Shown: piece after piece, positions 1-7,428 of the stretch
Numbering within the stretch: the first letter of the stretch is position 1
How the letters are laid out: each line of letters begins with the position of its first letter
NCBI RefSeq assembly: GCF_016904945.1
Contig: NZ_JADIKF010000040.1
Coordinates: 868,001-932,000, forward strand
Source of the DNA: Dyella mobilis
Lineage (GTDB): Bacteria > Pseudomonadota > Gammaproteobacteria > Xanthomonadales > Rhodanobacteraceae
Direction: 5' to 3'
DNA length: 64,000 bases
Made by a program: the position numbers and the translations under genes
Notes under the pieces: model-generated
What the model was told of the DNA's origin: nothing
What the model saw: only the letters and a program-made list of their open reading frames with translations
The model's database searches: none

Positions 1-694
1 CGCCACCCGACTGACCGACACCTCGCTTGTCGTAGCGCAACACAGCTATGCCGCGACGATTGAGGGCATCGGCGAGCACCAGAAACAGTTTGTGGCCGAA
101 TAGGGTTTCGTCACGCGTTTCCGGCCCGCTGCCGCCGATCAGCACCACAGCCGGAAAAGGGCCGCTGCCGTCGGGCACGCTGAGCGTACCGGCCAGCTTT
201 ATCCCCGCCGAGGCATTGTCGAAGATGACCTGTTGCTGCCGGTAAGGGCGTGGGCCGGCGGCAATGGCTTCTTCTTGCGGACGTTTGGGAGGCGCGGCAT
301 CCGACGCCTTACCCGTCATCCGGGTGAGGAAGAGCGGCATGGTGGCGCCTTGCTTCCAGGTTCCCACCCAGCCTTTTTTGCCAGCGTCCCAATGTCCCTG
401 ATAAGCGGCGCCGAGCTTTGGAAGGGTGAAACTCAACTGGTCGGCATCTGTTACGACATCCGCGGCAGATAGAACAAAGCTTCCCTGATCGGGACTTTCG
501 AGCGTTGCCTGGTAGTGCCCTGCCCCATCTTTGGCCACGTGCACCACGATGTGATACTGGCCAGCCAGGAGCCCGCCCCAATCACCGGCGGCGTCTTCGG
601 CCGAGACCGCGCCGACCGCCAGCGCCAACAGGCTGCCGACAGCAAACAGGCGTTTTGCCACCGATCGTTTCGTACCATGCGTATTCAAGGTCAT
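1..694 (-). CDS. Secreted alpha/beta hydrolase, N-terminal part (runs off window start)
   Basis: Reading the minus strand from the ATG at 694 gives 231 open codons to the window edge, so the C-terminus is missing. The first ~32 residues are a signal peptide (basic start, then a leucine/alanine core ending AVSA). Residues ~35-130 form a beta-rich domain (DWGGLLAGQYHIVVHV). From ~155 a hydrolase fold begins with PFPAVVLIGGSGPETRDE (oxyanion loop) and LRYDKRGVGQSGG at the edge. The nucleophile serine would lie outside the window. This layout is known from extracellular or periplasmic esterase/peptidase-like proteins; the substrate is unknown. It is divergent from the sigma factor gene at 810. 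Confidence 0.75.
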   Translation of the reverse strand, partial: MTLNTHGTKRSVAKRLFAVGSLLALAVGAVSAEDAAGDWGGLLAGQYHIVVHVAKDGAGHYQATLESPDQGSFVLSAADVVTDADQLSFTLPKLGAAYQGHWDAGKKGWVGTWKQGATMPLFLTRMTGKASDAAPPKRPQEEAIAAGPRPYRQQQVIFDNASAGIKLAGTLSVPDGSGPFPAVVLIGGSGPETRDETLFGHKLFLVLADALNRRGIAVLRYDKRGVGQSGG

Positions 695-809
695 GACCCT
701 CTGCAGAACGCCGGATTGGCGTCAGACTTGCAGTCGCGGTCCGGATACGGGTCTTACAGTTCGGGCTACGAATTTTTTTGTCGCCTGCCTTGTAAGAAAA
801 TCCAGGCCC

Positions 810-1334
810 ATGCGACTAAGGCCCCAAAGGGATGGGATACCAACAGCCGTGTTGAACCTGGAAGAGATCGTCGACAAATACGCCGGCATGGTCCGCCGCA
901 TTGCGACGGTCTACGAGCGCCATCCCGACCGGATCGACGATCTCGTGCAGGAAGTCTGGCTGGCGGTCTGGCAGGCACTGCCGCGCCTGGACCACCCTTC
1001 GATGCTCAAGCCTTATATCGCCCGCATCGCCCAGAACATCTGTGTCACCCACGTGCGCCGCGCACTGGTGCGCAAGGACGAGCCCCTGGCTGAGGGCATT
1101 CCAGATGGGTCCATGCCTGTCGACGAGGCCACCGACCACGCCAGGCAACTGGCCCGCCTCACCGCGGTGATACGGCAATTGCCTGAGCCGTTGAAGGCCG
1201 TCGCAGGCCTGTATCTGGAAGAGATACCGATCAAGGACATCGCGACGATCCTGGGTATCAGCGAAAGCAATGCGTCCGTACGACTGCATCGCGCCAAAAC
1301 ATTTATCCGGTTGAACTTCGGAGCCGTGCCATGA
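810..1334 (+). CDS. ECF-type RNA polymerase sigma factor
   Basis: A 174-residue protein with the two conserved sigma70 regions. Region 2 lies near residues 18-75 (RIDDLVQEVWLAVWQALPRL). Region 4, with its helix-turn-helix, lies near residues 115-165 (IPIKDIATILGISESNAS). No region 3 separates them, which is the ECF layout. The reading frame stays open upstream to 693, but the ATG at 810 starts just before conserved sequence and avoids overlap with the divergent hydrolase start at 694. The stop overlaps the next gene by four bases (ATGA), so the two are translationally coupled. That neighbour may be its regulator. Confidence 0.85.
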   Translation: MRLRPQRDGIPTAVLNLEEIVDKYAGMVRRIATVYERHPDRIDDLVQEVWLAVWQALPRLDHPSMLKPYIARIAQNICVTHVRRALVRKDEPLAEGIPDGSMPVDEATDHARQLARLTAVIRQLPEPLKAVAGLYLEEIPIKDIATILGISESNASVRLHRAKTFIRLNFGAVP

Positions 1335-1921
1335 GCGAACCGTCGCAAACTGATCCTTTCGCCGCGCTTTGGCAATCCGCGCCCCAACCGGATACCCGGC
1401 AGCTCATGCGGGACCTGCAGCGATGGCAGAGCGCGCAACGCTGGCACCAGCGAATGCTCATCGCCATTATCTGCGGCATTGCGTTGTTTCTGGTTTTCGA
1501 GGAGACCACCCGGTGGTCCGGTACGCATGGGCTTATCAGCGTGCTGTGGATTGCCTTTGTTGCCGGTGCGCTCGGATACCAACGCCTGCGCTGCCGCGCC
1601 GTGGACCCGCTCGACCTCAATACGGTTACCCTTCTGAAGCGCATGATCGCCCGGGCAAAGCGGGGACTCTTCCAGGCGCGCTGTCTTTATCTGGGCACGC
1701 CACTGGGTGCCGTAGCGGGAGCGGTTCTGATGCGGGTGCTGGCACCAGGGACAGCGCCGGGTGGACACATCGCCCAACCCAGTCTGGCGATGGTTCCACC
1801 GCTCGCAAGCCTGCTAGCGCTGGCCGCCATGATCATCGCTGGCCTCGTGCTGGCTCGCGCCAGGCGGCGCCAACTCCGGGAGCTCACAGCGAAGCTGAAG
1901 TCGCTGGAAGAAAATTTGTAA
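1331..1921 (+). CDS. Membrane protein coupled to the ECF sigma factor
   Basis: A 196-residue protein starting inside the sigma factor stop (ATGA). Hydrophobic segments lie at about residues 43-58, 68-84, 121-140 and 153-173, suggesting four membrane spans. A cytoplasmic N-terminus of ~40 residues and a basic, coiled-coil-like C-terminus (RARRRQLRELTAKLKSLEEN) flank them. I see no zinc anti-sigma motif (HxxxCxxC) and no recognisable anti-sigma domain. Its position makes a regulatory role towards the sigma factor plausible, but that is inference from context. The family is not recognised. Confidence 0.7.
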   Translation: MSEPSQTDPFAALWQSAPQPDTRQLMRDLQRWQSAQRWHQRMLIAIICGIALFLVFEETTRWSGTHGLISVLWIAFVAGALGYQRLRCRAVDPLDLNTVTLLKRMIARAKRGLFQARCLYLGTPLGAVAGAVLMRVLAPGTAPGGHIAQPSLAMVPPLASLLALAAMIIAGLVLARARRRQLRELTAKLKSLEENL

Positions 1922-2001
1922 GAAATACCCAGTGACGGCGACTTTGATTCCGACGGCACAGGCCAGCACAGGTCGGTCCGGCATCCACACCTGGAGGAAT
2001 T

Positions 2002-2199
2002 ATGTCGAACGTTCGCATCGCATCGATTGTTCTCAGCCTTGTTCTCGCTGGCGGCCTGATTGCATTGGCATGGTATCAGGCGCATGGCGGGCATCTGATT
2101 CTGCCGATATCCGACCTTATCTTCATCGTGGTCATGCTGTTTGCGCTCGTGCGCTTCGCGACCGCAGTGATTCGGTGCATGCGGAACAAAGTCAGATAA
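2002..2199 (+). CDS. Small two-span membrane protein
   Basis: A 65-residue protein with two hydrophobic segments (about residues 6-24 and 34-55) and a basic tail (RCMRNKVR). A strong ribosome binding site, GGAGGAAT at 1993-2000, is placed immediately before the ATG at 2002 and supports expression. It follows the sigma factor pair by ~80 bases and may be the third gene of that transcript. Function unknown. Confidence 0.6.
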   Translation: MSNVRIASIVLSLVLAGGLIALAWYQAHGGHLILPISDLIFIVVMLFALVRFATAVIRCMRNKVR

Positions 2200-2363
2200 T
2201 CGAGCCTGTTTACCCCTGGCCCGGTTATTGTGGCGAGGAGTAAAGCAACACGATCTCGTGAGTACCCAAAAAACCGGCACGCTGTTCCTACGCAACGTGC
2301 CGAATACGACGCGCCGTTCCTACTCAACGCGCCAAATGGCCGCGTCATACGGACACGCTTGGG

Positions 2364-2696
2364 TTATCCACCTCCCTCCGGAGTAAGCGTGTCGACGTAT
2401 TCGCAGAGAAGGTCGATGGCGTTCTCCAGGCCGATGAGTTGCACCGGGTTGAGTGGTAGAAGACCCACTCTCTTGCCGTCGGGATGGGTTTTCACGAACT
2501 GCTCATGCGTTCGCCGAAGCCCTTCAATCACCGCAACGGCCAGCGCACTGCCAGCCCTTCGAGACATGTAAGTTTGCCGTCGCCCCTGCCCTGCGCCCGA
2601 TGCGTCGGGCGGGTTGTCGACCGATGAAGACGTTTTAGAATTTGGCTTGTTTTGCGCCAAGAGGCGCAAACGTGCCGTATGATCTACGGAGGCCAT
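2364..2696 (-). CDS. Hypothetical protein
   Basis: A 110-residue protein from the ATG at 2696 (a GTG at 2705 is in frame). The first ~45 residues are polar and low complexity. The second half (about residues 45-110) looks like a folded helical domain with segments such as LNPVQLIGLENAIDLLCEYV. No signal peptide, membrane span or known motif is seen. A plus-strand reading frame overlaps it, but its composition is less protein-like. Function unknown. Confidence 0.5.
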   Translation of the reverse strand: MASVDHTARLRLLAQNKPNSKTSSSVDNPPDASGAGQGRRQTYMSRRAGSALAVAVIEGLRRTHEQFVKTHPDGKRVGLLPLNPVQLIGLENAIDLLCEYVDTLTPEGGG

Positions 2697-2727
2697 AATC
2701 AACACTCATTCTGTTGTTTGTGGTTTA

Positions 2728-2761
2728 GCGGATCGTGAGAGTTAGCGCTCTCGCGATCCGC
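2728..2761. repeat. 14-bp stem hairpin
   Basis: The arm GCGGATCGTGAGAG (2728-2741) pairs with CTCTCGCGATCCGC (2748-2761) across a 6-base loop TTAGCG, with a single G-T position. It lies ~30 bases upstream of the minus-strand start at 2696. It has no T-tract, so it is more likely an operator, a repeat element or an RNA structure than an intrinsic terminator. Confidence 0.6.
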
Positions 2762-2786
2762 GCTTCTCCAAGCATTGCTGCAAGGG

Positions 2787-2822
2787 TCATCGGTGTTGCG
2801 GGTTTACAAAGCACACCGATGA
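2787..2822. repeat. Perfect 10-bp inverted repeat
   Basis: TCATCGGTGT (2787-2796) is exactly inverted at 2813-2822 with a 16-base spacer. It sits 26 bases from the preceding hairpin. The wide spacer is unlike a rho-independent terminator and resembles a bipartite operator or the terminal repeats of a short element. No protein is linked to it. Confidence 0.5.
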
Positions 2823-3274
2823 CATGCGGAGATTACTCTGGCGAGCGGCGCATCCATGTAGGGTTTGTATGGCGCGGGTGTGCGTGATCTTGCCTTTGTG
2901 ATGTTCTTCGATGGCGCGACAACCATGTCCGGTTCGCTTGACGTGACCCAAGGCCGCCGCTCGTTCCCTGTAGTACAACGCCGAGTCGGGATATGCCCTC
3001 CCGACTTTCGGTTCTACACATAGCCTTCACATCATCGGCTGACGTATCGCGTCGGTAGCTGACGAGATGCCCCATGTGCTTAAACCAGCGCGTCTACGCT
3101 TCAGGCGGCTAAGTAGCTGTGAAACAAAGGACTTCCTGAGAGGCCTTTTATATGGCCCATTTTCTGCTTAATGTTTGGATGCCTTTAAGCGGGGGACGCA
3201 TAGACGGCACAACACTGATCCATCCAGTGCCTCTCTATGCAAGGTTCTGATAAGCACGTAACTCAGGGGGAGTG

Positions 3275-4147
3275 ATGGCAAAGCGCAAGGAAAGCGGCCT
3301 GGAGCTGATAGCTTCGTTCCCCTGGCCGGTCGGCTTCGTACTGGGCATCGTCGCTTACGTAGCTATTCGTTATGGCGTTGGCTGGTATATGTCCAGCGTC
3401 AACAGCCCCCTCGCCCAAAGCTTCGGCAAAATCGCTTCTTCGGGCATCTATACACCCATCGCGTGGTTTGTACTGGCGGTATGTTGGCTCGGCGCGATTA
3501 TCTCCTTCGTACGCCGCTGCCACCGCAAACACCTACTGGAAACCCAAACGGGACTCGATAGCCTGCGCAAGATGAGCTGGTGTGAGTTCGAGATGCTTGT
3601 GGGTGAAGCATTTCGTCGCCAAGGCTATGCAGTCAGTGAAACAGGACTTGGCGGCCCCGACGGCGGCATCGATCTGGTCTTGCGCAAGGATGGCAAGAAC
3701 ACGCTCGTGCAATGCAAGCAATGGAAGACGCAGCGGGTTGACGTCAAGGTTGTGCGGGAGATGTTTGGTCTATTGATGGACCGGGGTGCGGCAGCTGTGA
3801 AGATTGTTGCAATAGGCGACTACACAGCGGATGCACGGCGGTTTGCGAAAGGTAAGGCTATCGAGCTGATAAGTGGGGAAACGCTGCTTACGATGGTTCG
3901 TGAGGTGCAGACCTCGACAACTGCTAGCACATTGCCTGCGTCCCATAGTTTCACTAAAGCAGTAACACCTCAAGCTATAACGTCAACAAATCCCACTTGC
4001 CCAAACTGTGAGTCCAGCATGATTAAACGTTTTAATCGAAAAACTCAAGAAGCCTTTTGGGGCTGCGTAAAATATCCATCCTGCAGGGGGACTAAAGCGG
4101 TTGAAAACCAGGATTATCTTTCGGGCTCGACCAAGTCGTCCCAATAA
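3275..4147 (+). CDS. Membrane-anchored Mrr-type restriction endonuclease with topoisomerase zinc finger
   Basis: A 290-residue protein. Two membrane spans (about 17-37 and 59-79) precede a PD-(D/E)XK nuclease domain of the Mrr_cat type at ~98-210. The core is GGPDGGIDLVL (D129, D133) followed by LVQCKQWK (Q146, K148), the usual Mrr signature. A C-terminal zinc ribbon of topoisomerase type has C242, C245, C264 and C270. The ATG at 3275 follows AGGGGG by four bases; the GTG at 3272 would be too close. Mrr domains cleave DNA, often modified DNA; the membrane anchor is a known variant. Base composition becomes A+T-rich over the last third, where the foreign region begins. Confidence 0.85.
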   Translation: MAKRKESGLELIASFPWPVGFVLGIVAYVAIRYGVGWYMSSVNSPLAQSFGKIASSGIYTPIAWFVLAVCWLGAIISFVRRCHRKHLLETQTGLDSLRKMSWCEFEMLVGEAFRRQGYAVSETGLGGPDGGIDLVLRKDGKNTLVQCKQWKTQRVDVKVVREMFGLLMDRGAAAVKIVAIGDYTADARRFAKGKAIELISGETLLTMVREVQTSTTASTLPASHSFTKAVTPQAITSTNPTCPNCESSMIKRFNRKTQEAFWGCVKYPSCRGTKAVENQDYLSGSTKSSQ

Positions 4148-4229
4148 ATTACTTAGCCGAACAATGCACTAAGCTTCACAAGCCTCTATAAAAGAAAATT
4201 TTTAATCAATTTAGCCACAGGAATAACTA

Positions 4230-5240
4230 ATGGGCGGCGAAACCATTAACATATCAACACTTGCCAGCAAAGTAAGTAGCGATATATTTAAAACATTCAA
4301 GTGGAACATTCATCCTCATAAGGACGAAAATTTTGCCTGCCTAAAGAAATCAAATCATTATCCCAAAGACGATAGCGAAAGCGGAAGAACTCACCCGACT
4401 GACGCTGTCTTCCATTACCACGATCCCTATCTAGGAAAAAATATTTATTTATTGTCAGATTTAAAGAGCTATAGCGAATCATCACTTAGGAGTAATGTAC
4501 CCATTAGAAAAGCTATCACATCATTAGCCAACGCTGTTGATTGCGCAAAAGTTTCTGGAGAATGGAAAGGAAGATATGTTATAGAAGACATACCCCATGA
4601 AATAAGGGGCATGCTTTTTATATATAACCACGACAACCAATATGACGAAAACTTTAAAAGGCACCTTGCCTCCACCAACTTAGATAATTTAAATCTAAGA
4701 CAAGGTCAAATCATCCATCTATTCGACCCAGAAAAAATAGTTAACTCATATACCATAGCACAAGACATGGCCCATCTATCGTTTATAGGTGAGATGTCTA
4801 ACGACTACACTTTTGTATATCCAGACCTAGTAAGGTGGAAAAGGCAGGGTGACATATGGGATCAATCGGCAACAATCGAAACGCTTACATCCCCGTATTT
4901 GATAATAAAATACAGAAACAATGGCGATAAGAAAACGAGTGGTTACGTCATTTACTACAACAGAGGAGGAGAATACACCGAAGAATTCATGTATTTGATA
5001 GACACCTTATCTAGATTTCAAATACTTAGCGAAAGACTGCCAATAAAAATTCGCATGACATCACCAAATGAAAAAAAACCTTATCTAAATAATTTTGAAA
5101 AGGCAAAATCAAGATATTTACGAGAGTGGAATCTTGATGAAATAAGAAAAAATGAGCTTGATCAAATATCTGTCGAATCAATACAAAAAGTTGTTCCAAA
5201 TTATAGCGCCATGAAAGCCGGATGGAGAAATGAACCATGA
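4230..5240 (+). CDS. Unrecognised protein with PD-(D/E)XK-like motif, gene 1 of A+T-rich operon
   Basis: A 336-residue soluble protein. Near the N-terminus HPTDAVFHYHDPY (D58) is followed by a hydrophobic strand and LLSDLKSY (D77-x-K79), then a helix. This is the D-x(n)-(D/E)xK arrangement of PD-(D/E)XK nucleases. The rest (RWKRQGDIWDQ, IIKYRNNGDKK) has no motif I recognise. The ribosome binding site is AGGA at 4218-4221. It overlaps the next gene by four bases. Codons are strongly A/T-ending, unlike the flanking GC-rich genes, which indicates transfer. The pairing with the next protein recalls GAPS4-type defence pairs, but that likeness is from memory and weak. Confidence 0.7.
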   Translation: MGGETINISTLASKVSSDIFKTFKWNIHPHKDENFACLKKSNHYPKDDSESGRTHPTDAVFHYHDPYLGKNIYLLSDLKSYSESSLRSNVPIRKAITSLANAVDCAKVSGEWKGRYVIEDIPHEIRGMLFIYNHDNQYDENFKRHLASTNLDNLNLRQGQIIHLFDPEKIVNSYTIAQDMAHLSFIGEMSNDYTFVYPDLVRWKRQGDIWDQSATIETLTSPYLIIKYRNNGDKKTSGYVIYYNRGGEYTEEFMYLIDTLSRFQILSERLPIKIRMTSPNEKKPYLNNFEKAKSRYLREWNLDEIRKNELDQISVESIQKVVPNYSAMKAGWRNEP

Positions 5241-6319
5241 AAAATCATTACGGACCATCCGTCTACTATGCTTCGGACAAAAGTATACGTGATGCTCTAA
5301 ATCAACCAAAAATCAGCGATAAATCCCTGCAACGCCTTCTTTACAGCCGAGGGATACTATTGTCCTCAGAGAACGCGCGCGACTATCTGGCCGGTTACTT
5401 CAGCCGCTTAAACTACGATTACTATGATCAGGCAGAAATAGCGGACGCCATGGAAGTACAACCTCGCAGAGATCGCACGACTTCTAGATTTATAACGACA
5501 CAAAACGATATATCTATATTTGAACATGCTGCGGATGCAATAAAATCCGAAATCGAGAAGCGTGAAGACGGAATAGACATAAACTTGATCGATAACCGCC
5601 TGACAGTCTCCATTGATTACATATCAATAGACTATAGACGCTCAGAATTCTCTCAAGTTCGGCGGCAAACCGGAGTCATTGACGTTATAAAAAGCGCTAC
5701 TGGCTATATCGTTCGCAGCACACAGACCCCGTATATAGATGAACGAGTCGAGTCATTCCTTGCCGAAGCAGAAAAGGCTTGTCAAGGAAAGAATTTTTCA
5801 TTGAGTACAATTAATCTACAAGCCGTCCCTGATCACAAATATCGAACAGAGTTCTTTGACTTACTAATAAATGGATTAATTGGATACCCACTAATAGACG
5901 TCAGTGCAGCTTACGTATTTAAAAAGCATCCCGATCCAGACGAAATCGATGACGATGACAATGTTAGCGATGACCTTGAAGATATACGAATTGAGAGAGC
6001 TTCACTGAGCGGCAAGGGAGTCCATCGATCAGAAGAAATTAAGGCGCTCCACAATAGAGAATTTTATGCGGTCCGTGTCAGTTGGTCCGTCGCTGATAGT
6101 TCTCAGGACCGCTTCGACATAGATGCAACTTTCTCCGAACCAGAATCCTGCTCTGGATTTTCGTATCTTCTCCGGAGAGTACATCAATACATCGGAAAGG
6201 GCCGGCCACCGCATCAGCGATCACCGCTAAAAAAGGAAATTGATACTATGTACTCACTACTTGAGGATTCCGCAACACGGGCCATGACAAGTATTAGAGA
6301 AAAGTATCATGCAAAATAA
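5237..6319 (+). CDS. Unrecognised protein, gene 2 of A+T-rich operon
   Basis: A 360-residue soluble protein starting within the stop of gene 1 (ATGA), so the two are co-translated. Residues ~12-75 form a small helical domain (ISDKSLQRLLYSRGILLSSE, residues 26-45) similar in style to SAP-like or GAPS4b-type N-terminal domains; this is a tentative impression. A mixed alpha/beta middle follows. A highly acidic linker (DEIDDDDNVSDDLEDI) sits near residues 235-251. No catalytic motif or membrane span is visible. Gene 3 begins 11 bases before its stop. Confidence 0.65.
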   Translation: MKNHYGPSVYYASDKSIRDALNQPKISDKSLQRLLYSRGILLSSENARDYLAGYFSRLNYDYYDQAEIADAMEVQPRRDRTTSRFITTQNDISIFEHAADAIKSEIEKREDGIDINLIDNRLTVSIDYISIDYRRSEFSQVRRQTGVIDVIKSATGYIVRSTQTPYIDERVESFLAEAEKACQGKNFSLSTINLQAVPDHKYRTEFFDLLINGLIGYPLIDVSAAYVFKKHPDPDEIDDDDNVSDDLEDIRIERASLSGKGVHRSEEIKALHNREFYAVRVSWSVADSSQDRFDIDATFSEPESCSGFSYLLRRVHQYIGKGRPPHQRSPLKKEIDTMYSLLEDSATRAMTSIREKYHAK

Positions 6320-7016
6320 ATATAAATGGATGATAGCGGAGGCATCAACTTCTATCAAATCCATATCTGCCGCAATCAAAGAAAATCCGTTTAACAAATC
6401 ATCTCTGAGCGGATTTTATCTTGAAGATAAGCCTAGCAACTTTAAAATTAGAGCGAAATTTATTAAGAAGGTTGTAGAAAGAGAAATCATAGAAGACCCA
6501 TTTGGATCCATTACGGAGCAAGTAATCGAAAGTTATGAAATAATTACATTCACTATCGAGCAGATAAAAAAAGGATTTTTTATCATATGCCTAATTAATC
6601 CATCAAGAGGAGTTGCTGGCTTAATAAACAATCTTTGCAGCGCATTAAATTCGCCTATATACATATCAAACATAGACATCGATCCCACGCTAACACTCAG
6701 AGCTATATCCACGCAATATAATACAAAAATTGTTCGAAAAATCGTAAGCTCCGTAGCAATCAACAACAAAACCGTGGGGAAATTTGAATTAACTGCGACA
6801 GAAGAAAATCATCTAGATGATAAAGCATTGCTAAAATCATATCCGCACAAAGTTGAGTCATTAAAGGCAAAGCTTTTTCTAAAATCAGTCCTATCGACGA
6901 TTATGATTACACGAAATGGATCTGCAACAATTATTGGTGACGGCAAAGAAGAAATAATTAATAATATTGAAAAATTCTATTCATCATGTGGCATTAGAAG
7001 CTTAACCGCAAAGTAA
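6309..7016 (+). CDS. Unrecognised protein, gene 3 of A+T-rich operon
   Basis: A 235-residue protein overlapping gene 2 by 11 bases. It is lysine- and isoleucine-rich, with alternating hydrophobic strands (ESYEIITFTIEQIKKGFFII, residues ~75-95) and a final helical segment. I recognise no family, motif, signal peptide or membrane span. Composition matches the two preceding genes, so the three were probably acquired together. By analogy with multi-gene defence operons it could be a sensor, adaptor or immunity subunit, but nothing in the sequence decides this. Confidence 0.6.
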   Translation: MQNKYKWMIAEASTSIKSISAAIKENPFNKSSLSGFYLEDKPSNFKIRAKFIKKVVEREIIEDPFGSITEQVIESYEIITFTIEQIKKGFFIICLINPSRGVAGLINNLCSALNSPIYISNIDIDPTLTLRAISTQYNTKIVRKIVSSVAINNKTVGKFELTATEENHLDDKALLKSYPHKVESLKAKLFLKSVLSTIMITRNGSATIIGDGKEEIINNIEKFYSSCGIRSLTAK

Positions 7017-7038
7017 GATGACCTCTCCAAATAGATGA

Positions 7039-7073
7039 CAGAGCGCACTTTCAAAACAAGCGTACTCTAACTT
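7039..7073. repeat. Degenerate repeat copy A (pairs with 7385-7420)
   Basis: A 35-base sequence with core GCGCACTTT...CGTACTCTAACTT. By hand alignment it matches 26 of 36 columns of the copy at 7385-7420. The two flank the small gene at 7103. The motif style (AGTGCACTCT plus GACTTTTTT) resembles sequences often found beside REP-associated tyrosine transposases; no transposase is present here. Confidence 0.4.
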
Positions 7074-7102
7074 CAATTTCACGTGGCTAAGCTGGGGCAT
7101 GT

Positions 7103-7369
7103 ATGACTCAGTTTCAACGTCCTATTGTTGTCCTACTCTTAATTCTTCTACCCTGCACCCTGATAACTCAGTCGCAAGCACATGTCTCTAGGAAGTGTGC
7201 AGCTATTCAAGACGCAGAACAAGAATTGAGGGGTGCAGCAATGGAATTAGTCAGGTGCGCATCCACATATGATCCCTCGGATAGCTGTGATAGTAATTTT
7301 AATAATGTAAAGGACGCTCACGATGATTTAGAACAAGTGATGTCCAACGCAGAAGGGGATTGTGAATGA
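7103..7369 (+). CDS. Small secreted cysteine-containing protein
   Basis: An 88-residue protein with an N-terminal signal peptide of ~26 residues (IVVLLLILLPCTLITQSQAH). The mature part of ~60 residues has four cysteines (positions ~32, 53, 63 and 87) and helical, acidic sequence (KDAHDDLEQVMSNAEGDCE). This suggests a disulphide-stabilised periplasmic helical hairpin. GGGG lies just before the start. It is A+T-rich like the operon upstream, is separated from it by 86 bases, and sits between two degenerate repeats. Function unknown. Confidence 0.55.
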   Translation: MTQFQRPIVVLLLILLPCTLITQSQAHVSRKCAAIQDAEQELRGAAMELVRCASTYDPSDSCDSNFNNVKDAHDDLEQVMSNAEGDCE

Positions 7370-7384
7370 TGTAAGACAAGGGGC

Positions 7385-7420
7385 CAAAGTGCACTCTCAG
7401 AAATAAATGCACTCTGACTT
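7385..7420. repeat. Degenerate repeat copy B (pairs with 7039-7073)
   Basis: A 36-base sequence containing AGTGCACTCT and TGCACTCTGACTT followed by a T run. It is also an imperfect inverted repeat (GGCCAAAGTGCA against the reverse complement GTCAGAGTGCA), and so could act as a terminator after 7369. It begins 16 bases after the small gene and ends just before the convergent S9 peptidase stop. Confidence 0.4.
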
Positions 7421-7428
7421 TTTTTCAC

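Larger units (their letters stand above)
2697..3274. other. Gene-poor stretch with two hairpins
   Basis: Nearly 580 bases without a convincing gene. The short frames on the minus strand at 2787-3075 show no recognisable domain and no clear ribosome binding site, and I treat them as chance. Two strong inverted repeats lie at its left side (listed separately). The stretch ends at a clear ribosome binding site, AGGGGG at 3265-3270, for the Mrr-type gene. It looks like the left border of the accessory region and could contain decayed DNA. Confidence 0.5.

Noticed and set aside
693..809. Longer sigma factor start at 693
   Set aside because: It would overlap the divergent hydrolase start codon and adds 39 non-conserved residues; the ATG at 810 is preferred.
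2787..3075. Minus-strand open frames of 63 and 80 residues
   Set aside because: No ribosome binding site, no domain, and they overlap each other in different frames; treated as chance.
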